A stretch of 64,000 nucleotides of DNA, from contig OV277862.1 in assembly GCA_922989275.2 (NCBI GenBank), forward strand, positions 41,565,786 to 41,629,785, written 5' to 3'. The DNA is from Gari tellinella. Its lineage: Eukaryota; Mollusca; Bivalvia; Cardiida; Psammobiidae. Position numbers and translations under genes: made by a program. Positions 54,761-64,000 of this stretch are shown piece after piece. The notes under the pieces are model-generated. The model did no database searches. It was not told where the DNA came from and saw nothing but the letters and a program-made list of their open reading frames with translations. Every line of letters starts with the position of its first letter. Positions within the stretch are counted from its first letter, which is position 1.

Positions 54761-55158
54761 ATGTCTGACAAGATTTCAAAATAACTTAATAGAAATGTTC
54801 ATTATAATGTTTTCGGCAAAAAGTAGTATAATCGTTCAGATTCATTGAACAAGATGGCCGCCAGAGCTAAAAAAAAAAACCAAAAAACTTAAAACGACAT
54901 CTATTGCATTTGGCTTTTAAAAAATCTATAAAAAAAGGTAATCCAGCGCATGATCAAATTCCTATAACTGCTGGACATACAACATAGAATTATTATACAG
55001 TTAAATTTTTGTTTTGACATATGAGAAGTATTGAAATAAGAGTCAAACTTTTTTGATCCGGACCAGAAACCCTGTAGCAGGTAAGGCATTGATGTATTGT
55101 AACAAGCCAATAATCAAATATTAAACACACTTTAAACGTAAACAATTAAAGAAGTCAC

Positions 55159-55423
55159 CAGGGTTGCCATAAGTTGATTATAAAAATCCTAAGATTTCAA
55201 TTTTTCAGACGCAATTTTACTAATTGTACCTTTACCCCATAGTCTGCATGTTTCTTGTTTTGAAGACACATGACTGCTTAAAACAGGTTGAAAGTAAAGC
55301 AGAATGCGCCTTAAGGCGCATTCTGCTTTACTTTCAGCCTGGTTTTAAGCTACCTCACTCGGATCTGCTATGATAAAAATCCGAATTAAGACTTAGGAAA
55401 AATCCAGAGAAATAGCAGCCCTG
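55159..55423. mobile_element. MITE-A2: core 1 inside CAGGG-type ends
   Basis: It starts CAGGGTTGCCATAAGTTGA and ends atagcagccctg. The centre is a perfect core-1 palindrome with GCGCCTTAAGGCGC. The ends differ from both the TTAA and TA families and resemble hAT-type CAGGG termini. A sister copy is at 63055-63309. Confidence 0.75.
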
Positions 55424-56164
55424 AGTCGTATTAAGTCAATCCACGAATGAAGAACAACCTTCCTTTCTTTCGTTCGTTCTTCATTCGTGGTCAATCACAG
55501 GAGGCGGCACACTTTGCACATGCACATATACGTTCTATTGTTACTAGTGTTTGATATGTACAATGCTGAGACTTGATAATTGCTTAAGACCCTCTCAGGC
55601 AATTGGACGGACTGATATCATTTGCACACACACACCACACACACACGGCTAAACACCAAAACCAAAAAAGGTATCTCTAATTTTATTGCAGTAAAACGAA
55701 GTGAAAATGACAATAAGATTAATATTCATATAAAAAGCAATTAAAAATTCATAATTACATATTTTAAACAGCATATTGGGACGTTGACAATGGGCATGGA
55801 CGTAGGGTCTATGATATACGTTCCTGCAATGGGTTAGAGGCGTTTTGACTAATTGTTGCCCAGGGCGTTTTGACCAATTTGGGGGTGTTTTGACAAGGGG
55901 GCGTTTTGACTTGGGGCGTTTTGATCTACCTCCTAGCGCGCATGCGTATTGGAGGCAAACAAAACTGCATCAATATTTTATTTACAAATGGCAGACAAGT
56001 TTTAACTCAGAAATGCGGTGAATATGCGAAGCCACATTCTTAATGAGCAGCATACATTGTATACACGAAAAACATATTCAATTCAGAAGCTGTGCCATTT
56101 AACCTGTCATTTTCTGAAATCACGATTGGCAAGATCAAACCGGCTTTTAAGATTCAACAGACAG
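55424..56164. other. Upstream region of the acid phosphatase gene
   Basis: It contains a small inverted repeat (cgaatgaagaac...gttcttcattcg, about 55442-55489), a CA-rich run near 55627-55645 and, at 55833-55927, about five copies of ggcgttttgac. The promoter is expected here; no TATA box could be chosen. The reading frame of the signal peptide is open upstream to about 56018, so an N-terminal extension is possible but less likely. Confidence 0.45.
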
Positions 56165-56237
56165 ATGACATTTGTAACGATTATATTTCTTGCTGCAACA
56201 GCTGTTTTGTCCAGCGCGAACATCGATAGCGACAAAA
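56165..56237 (+). CDS. ACP7: Acid phosphatase type 7-like, exon 1 (signal peptide)
   Basis: It encodes MTFVTIIFLAATAVLSSANI and four more residues: a hydrophobic signal peptide with a small-residue cleavage region (LSSA). The donor is GACAAAA|gtaagt with one base carried over. That base completes an ATT codon with the exon at 63890, and the joined product places PEQVH directly after the signal peptide, as in the ACP7 family. The enzyme is a metal-dependent purple acid phosphatase, secreted or lysosomal. The catalytic domain lies beyond the window. Confidence 0.75.
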
Positions 56238-56523
56238 GTAAGTTGTTGTTCTGTTTTCTGTTAACACTAGTTGACATTACACAGCAATATGACTCACTCT
56301 AATGTGACACCTTTGTGAAGTGTAGCTACTTTCGGTTTGGGCTAATATCTCCCGTTTCCGTATCCTCTACTTCGCAGTTTCGGACAGCCCTGTAGTTTCG
56401 GACGCCTAACAAATTACCTAGAAAGGAACTCATCCACTCGCTTCAGCATGCCAGAATTCTGTCAAAACTTTGGTATAAGATTTGTTTCGCTTTTTATGCC
56501 ATGTAGTGTTTACCTCTTTCCAG

Positions 56524-56772
56524 AGACATACAGAGAGGGATTCCCAGGTACGGTGAATCTCGCTAACGAGACCGTTGAGCGAGATTTGACCGGGTAAACG
56601 CGAGAACAGATGCTCAAGATAAGCGTCAGTGGATACGACGCAGCGCTTACCAAAAATCGATATCCAAGCGTCTGGACCGACCTCGATTACCTGGATGAAT
56701 CGCATGTCAAGCGTCTAGGGAAATCATTTATCCGAGTGACAGACGATAGAGATTTCGGGTTGGATACAAAAA
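56524..56772 (+). other. Open segment with phase-compatible splice-like edges and one stop
   Basis: tttccag precedes 56524 and AAAAA|gtaata follows 56772. Both edges would be in the same phase as the acid phosphatase intron. The frame is open for 58 codons (including SVSGYDAALTKNRYPSVWT) but has a TAA at 56595-56597. It does not resemble a purple acid phosphatase. It may be a decayed exon, a fragment of another gene, or chance. Confidence 0.3.
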
Positions 56773-56939
56773 GTAATAACTGCCTATGATTTCCATATGC
56801 AATTAGTACAGTGATTTTTCATACCTTTATATGATTCCTCGACTACAGACAATTCTTCCACTTTATAGTCTTGAAAAGTACCATAAGAAATTGTGTCTTA
56901 ATCTTAGTAGATCTAAATTGTAGATTAAAGCAGATTTTT

Positions 56940-57480
56940 TTTTTGAATTCGGTTGCTTCTCAATATCGCATTTGGATCCAAACTGTTGCTGAACTCTTAG
57001 CACGGTCAGCTTTGATTCCGATCTGGGTTCTAACTGTTTGTCAGTCACTCTTATGAGTCAATGTTTCTTTCCAAAGAACTTTTCAATACATTAAAATATA
57101 TCGTTTGGATCTTAATCAATCACAGAGTTTCTCAATATCTCATTTGGATCCAAACTGTTGCTGACCTTTAAGTACAGTCAGTTTTGATTCCGATCTGGGT
57201 CCTAACTGTAAATGCCAGTCTCTCGTATGGATCAAAGTTTCTTCAATGAGCTTTTCAATACATTAAAACCCTAGTTTGGATCTTTCAATCACAGAGTTTC
57301 TCAATATCTCAGTTGGATCCAAACTGTTGCTGAACTTTTTGCACAGTCATTGACATGACAAATGTGGATTATCAATTTATCATCTAGCATTTAGACTCGC
57401 AATGTCTGATTAAGATCCAAACTGTTTGATTGTCTGCTGAACAAAGTATTTAATATTCTGATCTGGGTCAAAACTGGACA
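56940..57480. repeat. Tandem repeat, roughly 177-bp unit with core-2-like half sites
   Basis: Three units carry ttctcaatatc, then catttggatccaaactgttg, and ttccgatctgggt. The repeated ggatccaaactgtt and gatctggg words match parts of the core-2 hairpins. It lies in intron 1 of the acid phosphatase gene. Confidence 0.7.
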
Positions 57481-57879
57481 CTCTAGATAACGTGACCCGA
57501 GTGTTCATTCATTGTATTAATGTCGTTTTTTATTTATCGTTTTATATCTTGAGCTAATATAAAGATCTATAAAAATCATAATCGAAACTGATTCAGAATA
57601 TATTTCGGCAGGCAGCTTTGATCTAGATCTAATTTCATGCTGACATTCATCATCAACCACTAATCAATTAAGCTGCCACGCAAATTGTACACTATGAACC
57701 GGAAATGTTTAAACACAACCCCTTTTCTGCCTAAGACCCCCTCTGTGAAGAAGCTTGAGGCCTGCAGGGCATAAAGATCCATATTACGTAATCTAATTAG
57801 CCGCACTTGTCAAACAGGGTTGTGATTTCAAACACAGGCTAGCTACTTAAATATGCCATTACTAACCATGAGCCTTTAA

Positions 57880-58094
57880 CCGTTTACCCCATAGCCTGTT
57901 TCTACTTCTGAAAAAATGTGACCACTTAAGACAGGTTGAAAGTACTTTCAGCCTGCTTTAAGCTTTTATCTGCTAAAATACAGAAAGTATTTCATATGAT
58001 TTTTATTTGTGACAGTATAATATAGAAACTAATTTCTTCAGTAAATGAAGGAATTAAGTAAAGGCTTTAAAAGGCGTATTTATGGGGGAAAGGG
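57880..58094. mobile_element. MITE-A, hairpin shortened
   Basis: TTAA at 57876-57879 and 58095-58098. The core is reduced to gacaggttgaaagtactttc and the right arm. Confidence 0.75.
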
Positions 58095-58098
58095 TTAA

Positions 58099-58980
58099 AT
58101 CGAAACAAAAAGCCAAGATCTAAAAATAAAAAAAGAAGAAGATTAGACACTTCTAGCTCTTAGTGGTTTTGTATAGATCTAGATCTACGCTTCGTGTACG
58201 CTGCTTAAAGTCTAGAGTCTACCATAAAACTCGAATTTAAATCTTAAATTTAAAATTCATTTAGGCCTATCTAAAAGTTGTTTTAATTTTATTTTTTCGA
58301 CAGAAATGACAAGTGTAAAGCTACACCTAGAAATTAAACGATAAAACTAGATCCAACTAAAATCGGTTTTGGACTAAAGTACGATCGCTCTATCAGATCG
58401 GGATCTAGAGAATCGCGATGATTAAATTAAGAAAGAAAAACGATCTCGATCTATCCGTACAATATGTAGATCTAGTGATGTTTAAAAAAAAAATTTCATT
58501 TAGAATTTCTGTAACGTTGAATTCTTAAACCGAGACGAACCAGGTAGAAAATGCTGATTTGTAAACGAGTTGGTAGATCTAAGCCAGTTCAATATTTAAG
58601 TCTAGATCAGCACAATATCGCTCTGATTATCAGAATATTTTTATCGTAGATCTAGATCTAATAATTATATATATATATATAATCATCATACCCGATGATT
58701 AAATCAAGGTATTATGGATGTCGCCATAACAAACTTATGTATAGAATTTGGAAATAATTATCACTGCTTCTTTATTATTTTCCGCAGTTATTAAACACTA
58801 CCACAGTTCTTAAAAGACGCGTCATTTTCGAGTTTTGACAGTTAGAAGTAAGAATAATCTGAACAAAGTCCAATCATCACTTAACTGGGTACGACGTACA
58901 CTCGTTAATTATTGTTTGGTAAATGCCGACTAAATAAAAGAAACAGTTTGCACGAAGGTGTAAATGAACCCATCTCTTTA
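58099..58980. other. AT-rich intronic stretch
   Basis: agatctagatct words are frequent and an AT dinucleotide run lies near 58664-58680. No exon or repeat family is recognised. Confidence 0.4.
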
Positions 58981-60250
58981 TTTTCGGTGCTCCAGTGGGT
59001 GGTCTCATTAAAATTAAAATTTGTAGCAGAATGCTTAGGCCACAACTTGAAATAAGTCCGAGCTACATTGAAAATGATTTCTTATCAAATTTTAAAAGCT
59101 CAAATTGAAGTTTTAAGCCTTTACGGCAGGGCGCCTGTTCAATCTTTTTATATCCAGCTACATCAGATGGTCTCATTAATATTCAATTTCTAGCAAAATG
59201 CATTGACTGATGAACATGGAAATTTAACCAACACTAAAACTAAGTCTGGGCTACGTGAAAAACAACATTTTTGGTAATATTTGAAAGTGCAAACCAAAGT
59301 TTTAAGCGTAGCAAGGCTAAGTTTCATCTCTTTTTATTCGGCGCTCCAGTGGGTGGTCTCTTAAAAATTAAAAATTATAACAGAATGCATCGACCTATGG
59401 ACATGAAAATTAGGCAACAACTTGAAATAAGTCCAAGCTACATTGAAAACTCATTTTTATGAAATTTTAAAAGCTCAAACTGTAGTTTAAAGCCTTTACG
59501 GCAAGGCGCCTGTTTCATCTTTTTATATCCATCTTCAGCAGATGGTCTCATTAAAAGTGAAATTTGTAGCAGAATGCATTGACATATGAACATGAAAATT
59601 TAAGCAACAATAAAATTAAGTCTGGGCTACGTGAAAAACAACTTTTTTTGTAATAATTGAAAGCGCAAACCAAAGTTTTAAGCGTAGCAAGGCTAAGTTT
59701 CATCTCTTTTTATTCGGCGCTCCAGTGGGTGGTCTCTTAAAAATTAAAAATTGTAACAGAATGCATCGACATATGGACATGAAAATTAGGCAACAACTTG
59801 AAATAAGTCCAAGCTACATTGAAAACTCATTTTTATGAAATTTTAAAAGCTCAAACTGTAGTTTAAAGCCTTTACGGCAAGGCGTCTGTTTCATCTTTTT
59901 ATATCCATCTTCAGCAGATGGTCTCATTAAAAGTGAAATTTGTAGCAAAATGCATTGACATATGAACATGAAAATTTAACCAACAATAAAACTAAGCCTG
60001 GGCTACGTGAAAAACAACTTTTTTTGTAATATTTGAAAGTGCAAACCAATGTTTTAAGCGTAGCAAGGCTCAGTTTCATCTCTTTATATTCGGCACTCCT
60101 GTGGGTGGTCTTTTTAAAATTAAATTTTGTAGCAGAATGCATCGACATATGAACAAGAAAATAAGGCCACGACTTAACTAAGACTCAGCTACATGGAAAT
60201 TTAATTCTTATTAACATTTGAAACCTGACTCTGAAGATCCAAGCATTTAC
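58981..60250. repeat. Dimeric tandem array, roughly 376-bp repeat
   Basis: Two related half-units alternate, one with gctccagtgggtggtctc (58986, 59341, 59717; diverged at 60093), the other with cagatggtctcattaa (59163, 59538, 59914). The later periods are about 376 bp. The array lies in the acid phosphatase intron. Open frames in it are repeat translations. Confidence 0.8.
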
Positions 60251-62629
60251 GGCTAGCCATTTTGGCTTATACCGCTGGTACGCGAGTCGCCATTTTCCAC
60301 ATCTTTTTTTTCTGCTTATTTATTCATCATTTTTTCACTTTAATGACGCAACACATTGTCATTTACATAAAATAATTATATAAAAGATTTCAGATAATCG
60401 TAAATGAAGAAAATGCCGCGTTCACGCCGTCGAGAAGCAAGTTTTTCATAAACAAGATAAAAAAAAAAAAAAAAAAAGCAACACCGAGTAGTCATCGATT
60501 TAACAGCAAAAACACGGGAAATAGCTTCTGTTTAATCCACAACTCATATTTATTGAGTTTAATATGAATACAATCACAAAATATCGTATTAAAACGTTAT
60601 AAAGAGAAAATCTGAAACACAACTGATCACTATGCGGTTGTTTTTTCAATATGGCGGCGTAGTTAAATAAGCGCGTGTGAAGGCAAAAGTCACGTGACTG
60701 CCTCAAACTACGTCACTTCCTTTCAACGGACACCTGTTACAAAGAGAAAGAAGGAAAAATCCCGACCTGGGAATCCCTCTCTGTATGTCTCTGCCTCTTT
60801 CCGTCATTTCGTCATTCTGTCCTTAGTATCTGTCATTCCATCATTATCCAGTTTCTGTTCTTTATCTCTGCCATAGAATGATAGATGCACGTATTGGACC
60901 AATTTTTGGCATATAGCTGCATCATCACAATAGGCAGGCCAAGTTTGAACTTTGCTTTGGCCTAAAAATGTTTGACAGAGTTATCCCACTTGGACTTACA
61001 AAAATTTCGAACAATTTGTGATTTCTGCTAAATATCGCGTCATGCATCTACATCTACATGGTTACGCTGAACTGTCATAAAATCTGACAATACTGCAGCA
61101 GCGCACAGACAGAAAAATAAAGAGAAGGATAGAAAAAGTTAGAAAAAGACACGGACAAGAAAACTGAAGAAATGCACATACAGACAAAGTAAGAAAAAGA
61201 GAAAGTGTCACCAAAACCACTTTCAACTCATCCAGGGACGTAGATTCAAGGGATTGGAGTCTCACAAAATCTCGCAAAATAATGTGTCTTACTGAGATCT
61301 TACTCGTACGCGTGTCGCAGTTAAGCTTTTGTGTTGTATTTTATAACAGCTAAAACTTCTAACACGAGCTAAGTTGGGGGTAAATTACACGCAGCATTTA
61401 CAGATAAAACATAAAATGGTGGTGTGCTGTATATATTTTTATTTTTATGTTTGAAGTACATTTTTGTCCCTGCGAAGTTGGTCATATTTGCAAAAAATCC
61501 CTCGTTTTTGTTCGATTTAGTAGTTATAGGTACTTTTATTCAAGTTGTGGTGGCCAAACTGCAGGCTCGATTGAAAAGATCACATAGTGTACTGATATAT
61601 AAAGGAATAACTTAGGGTGGCATGGACTATTTGCATTCATCGTGTACTGTGTTTAAAAGAAGTTGTTGTCATTGCAAAATGCCCATAATCATGCTGATTC
61701 AGTGTTAACAAAATGGCGGCATTTCCCGATCCGCCTGTTCGGTAATTTGTTATTATACACGAAGAGTAGCTTATTTCGTGTTAAATTGATGTTGCTATTG
61801 AGATAATTACAAATTTTGTCTGCAATCATGTAGATCTATAATCATTTATTTTAGTGTTGTATATCTAATCTGTGTAAATATATTTTGCAGAATTTGAAAA
61901 ATGAGCTGCGATGCCGCACAGAAGGAAAGGTGTGAAGCGTCCTATAGAACGTGTTAGAAAAAATATTGAAGAGAAACGTTAATTACTTAATAATTTCACT
62001 GATAACTAACCAGGTTATTAAACAAACAAACAACAAGAGAAGACCAATTATAATAATTACCGTATATTCGCAGCCATCTGTCGAGTTATGCGGGCTTAAA
62101 TATCGCAGCATAAGTTCCCGCGAATGCTGTCCTATTCTATATCAATATACAAAATAAATTGTATTCGTAACATTAAACAGAAATCCAGATTCACAGAAAT
62201 TCAATTTCAAGCCTGGTGAATTGACCATTAAACACAGGTCAGTGTTAATCTTTGGGAGATTAAACGACCAGAAATAACCTACACATCTCGCGGCTAGAGC
62301 CGCTAATTTGTATGTGTACTAACTGTTGGCGTTTGCGCGTTTTAATTAGATTGTGAACACATTCATCTGGACAAATCATGTACAGTGACATAACGGCCTA
62401 GCTGCTGTTAGGTATTCAAGTCTAGAGGTGTTGAAGATGGTTCATTGTGTAATTGTTTTAATTACGGATTAATTAACTTGGGAGCTGTACACAAAGGGAA
62501 CTATAGAAATTGATTAACTCCAGTTCTTCTGACGCTAGTGAAATAAATATCATTTACAGGTAATGGAAATAGCTTGATGAGGATGTGTCATGGATAAAGG
62601 TCATAAGCTTGGCAACAAAATTCTCTTTT
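60251..62629. other. Intronic stretch without recognised genes
   Basis: A poly-A run lies at about 60461-60477. ATGGCGG words occur at 60651 and 61714, and a cacgtgac E-box-like site near 60691. At 61911 a short frame begins MPHRRKGVKRPIERVRKNIE and stops after 23 codons. None is convincing as an exon of the flanking gene. Confidence 0.35.
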
Positions 62630-62757
62630 GTCATGTTTTCTTGTCCGGAAGATAACTCCATTTATAGTTATATTAAAATGTTATCTTGCCCAGTCAACTT
62701 AGGTACAAACTACAATGTCCTCAGGTGAGCGAATTCAGGGCCATGGCCCTCTTGTAT
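62630..62757. mobile_element. GCTCACCTGAG-type element, one end
   Basis: Ends tcaggtgagcgaattcaggg then ccatggccctcttgt, the same terminus as 4418-4450 read in reverse. Confidence 0.6.
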
Positions 62758-63054
62758 TAAGTAAATCATAGCAGTGTTATGTCCCTTGCACTTAGACCAT
62801 TTCTAATAATTCATGAGTTATGTCACCATGAGCTCAGATCTACATTATACTTTGGTGCCAGTGTGGGGCACTGGAAGATTTTCACCATGTTAAATTGCTA
62901 ATGTTACTGTAGTACCGGTATATTAGAAGTTCTGAAAGGCACAAGACAAATCCAGCAAACTATAGGCCTTTCTTGCCCACCAGTCTTTGTTGCAAGCTTC
63001 TTGAACATTGTCACCAGCATCATGAAATTCCTTAAAGACTATACTAATTACTTG

Positions 63055-63309
63055 CAGGGCTGCCATAAGTTAACATAAAAAATCTTAAGATTTCGAAATT
63101 TGCATTTTTCAAGTGCGAGTTTACGAATCGATCCTTTACCCCATCGTCTGTGTCTAGTTTTGTTGACACATGGCTGTTTAAAGCAGGCTGGAAGTAAAGC
63201 AGAATGCGCCTGAAGGCGCATTCTGCTTTACTTTCAGCCTACTTTAAGTTACCATGTACTAGAAAAAAATCCGAAGATTTAGGAAAAATCGGAAGAAAAG
63301 GCATCCCTG
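63055..63309. mobile_element. MITE-A2, second copy
   Basis: It starts CAGGGCTGCCATAAGTTAA and ends ggcatccctg, around a core-1 palindrome with turn GCGCCTGAAGGCGC. It confirms that the CAGGG-ended family is a repeated structure. Confidence 0.75.
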
Positions 63310-63525
63310 TACATGTACTTGCAGACTGCTAGAGACTTGAGACTTGGTTGAGACTTACAAGGAACCTTGATAATATGCGAAGGGAAATAACTCTTATACT
63401 TTACTTTCCTGTACAAATCATTTGATTCTGAGTTATCTCCCATTCAACATTGAAGTTTATTAGTATTACTGTAGAAAATATTCAAATCTTGTGACTGTAG
63501 CTTCTGTGTTAACTGGTGCACCTAA

Positions 63526-63717
63526 CAAGGATTCCAGATAAGGAGTAAACTAAACAAATCCAACACTTTCTCACTCATTCAGCACCAAATCCTATGGTGA
63601 TACTTCTCATTAGAATACATTTAGTCTCTTTCAGACGATTCTAATGAGTAGTGACACCTTAGGGTTTCATGTGGATTAAGATTTTTTTTTAAAATACTCC
63701 CCTTATCTGGAGCTCTG
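63526..63717. mobile_element. MITE-G
   Basis: Ends CAAGGATTCCAGATAAGG and CCTTATCTGGAGCTCTG; central palindrome tctcattagaat...attctaatgag. CCTAA occurs on both flanks, a partial match to a target duplication. Confidence 0.7.
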
Positions 63718-63889
63718 CCTAACTGAAGAACATAAGTAATCATTAGCTGGAAGTCTTTGATAATGATAAATGTTTATAAGGAAAAGTTGAATTGTAAATC
63801 CGGCTGGCTCTGAGCTAAAACGGAGCATGTAGTATTCCTATGCAAACTAGCCTTGTTTATAAATCATAGAAACTGTAATTATATTTCAG

Positions 63890-64000
63890 TTGACTGTCTG
63901 CCTGAGCAGGTACACATTGCCTATGGAGACAAACTAACAGAAATGGTGGTCATGTGGTCCACCATACTGGAATGCACAACGCCCAAGGTTCAGTATGGAA
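63890..64000 (+). CDS. ACP7: Acid phosphatase type 7-like, exon 2 (partial)
   Basis: The acceptor atatttcag|TTGACTG completes the codon split at 56237 and reads DCLPEQVHIAYGDKLTEMVV followed by MWST and PKVQYG. 'PEQVH', 'M.V.W.T' and 'VQYG' are the hallmarks of the N-terminal fibronectin-III-like domain of purple acid phosphatases. The exon continues past the window. The intron between the two exons is 7,652 bp and full of repeats; an extra small exon within it cannot be excluded. Confidence 0.85.

Noticed and set aside
60694..61615. Short ORFs with MXX-like starts in the acid phosphatase intron
   Set aside because: No domain, splice context or repeat in common; lengths are within chance for this base composition.

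Overview
This window looks like nuclear DNA from a mollusc, most likely a heterodont bivalve. The grounds are AT-rich sequence, spliced genes with multi-kilobase introns, repeat families ending in AGCTCACCTGAG, TTATGCCCCCAG or GCTCTTG that I associate with bivalve genomes, and dense hairpin-bearing MITEs. I cannot name the species. Coding sequence is under a fifth of the window; nearly everything else is transposable elements, many of them nested.

Two host genes are supported. (1) A BTB/POZ gene on the + strand has four coding exons (23723-23833, 24887-25046, 28458-28808, 30141-37717) whose splice phases all agree. It predicts a 2,732-residue protein: an N-terminal BTB domain, then in a single 7.6-kb exon about 24 helix-turn-helix DNA-binding units. 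About 12 are CENP-B type and about 12 Pipsqueak/Brinker type, the two kinds found at the N-terminus of pogo/POGK-type transposases. No DDE catalytic domain is seen. This is the outstanding feature of the window. (2) The 5' end of an acid phosphatase type 7 (purple acid phosphatase) gene: a signal-peptide exon at 56165-56237 is joined in phase to an exon at 63890 that runs off the window.

Layout. 1-7.9 kb: MITEs, a nested mollusc repeat and a 2-kb tandem-structured element. 7,906-12,591: a young LTR retrotransposon (LTRs 286/287 identical, 4-bp target duplication) with gag and protease joined by a textbook -1 frameshift signal but no reverse transcriptase or integrase. 12.6-23 kb: repeat-rich DNA with a 641-bp TIR element, a Mutator-like element with 9-bp target duplication, tRNA-derived SINEs and a 1.4-kb tandem array. 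23-38 kb: the BTB gene, with MITEs and arrays in its introns and a perfect 360-bp tandem duplication at its first coding exon. 38-55.5 kb: a MITE field, including a 3.9-kb element with RSS-like CACTGTG ends and 5-bp target duplication inserted inside another MITE. 55.5-64 kb: the acid phosphatase gene start, its repeat-filled intron and a dimeric tandem array.

The MITEs share a pattern that ordinary classification does not explain. Two palindromic core types (about 65-72 bp) recur inside elements with unrelated ends. Core 1 (CTTAAAGCA...) occurs in TTAA-flanked, TA-flanked pogo-like and CAGGG-ended elements. Core 2 (CAAACAG...) occurs in several TTAA-flanked families and in a TA-flanked one. 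The two arms of a core change together between copies, so the palindrome persists while its sequence drifts. Pogo-like MITEs therefore sit around a gene built from pogo-type DNA-binding domains; any functional link is inference.
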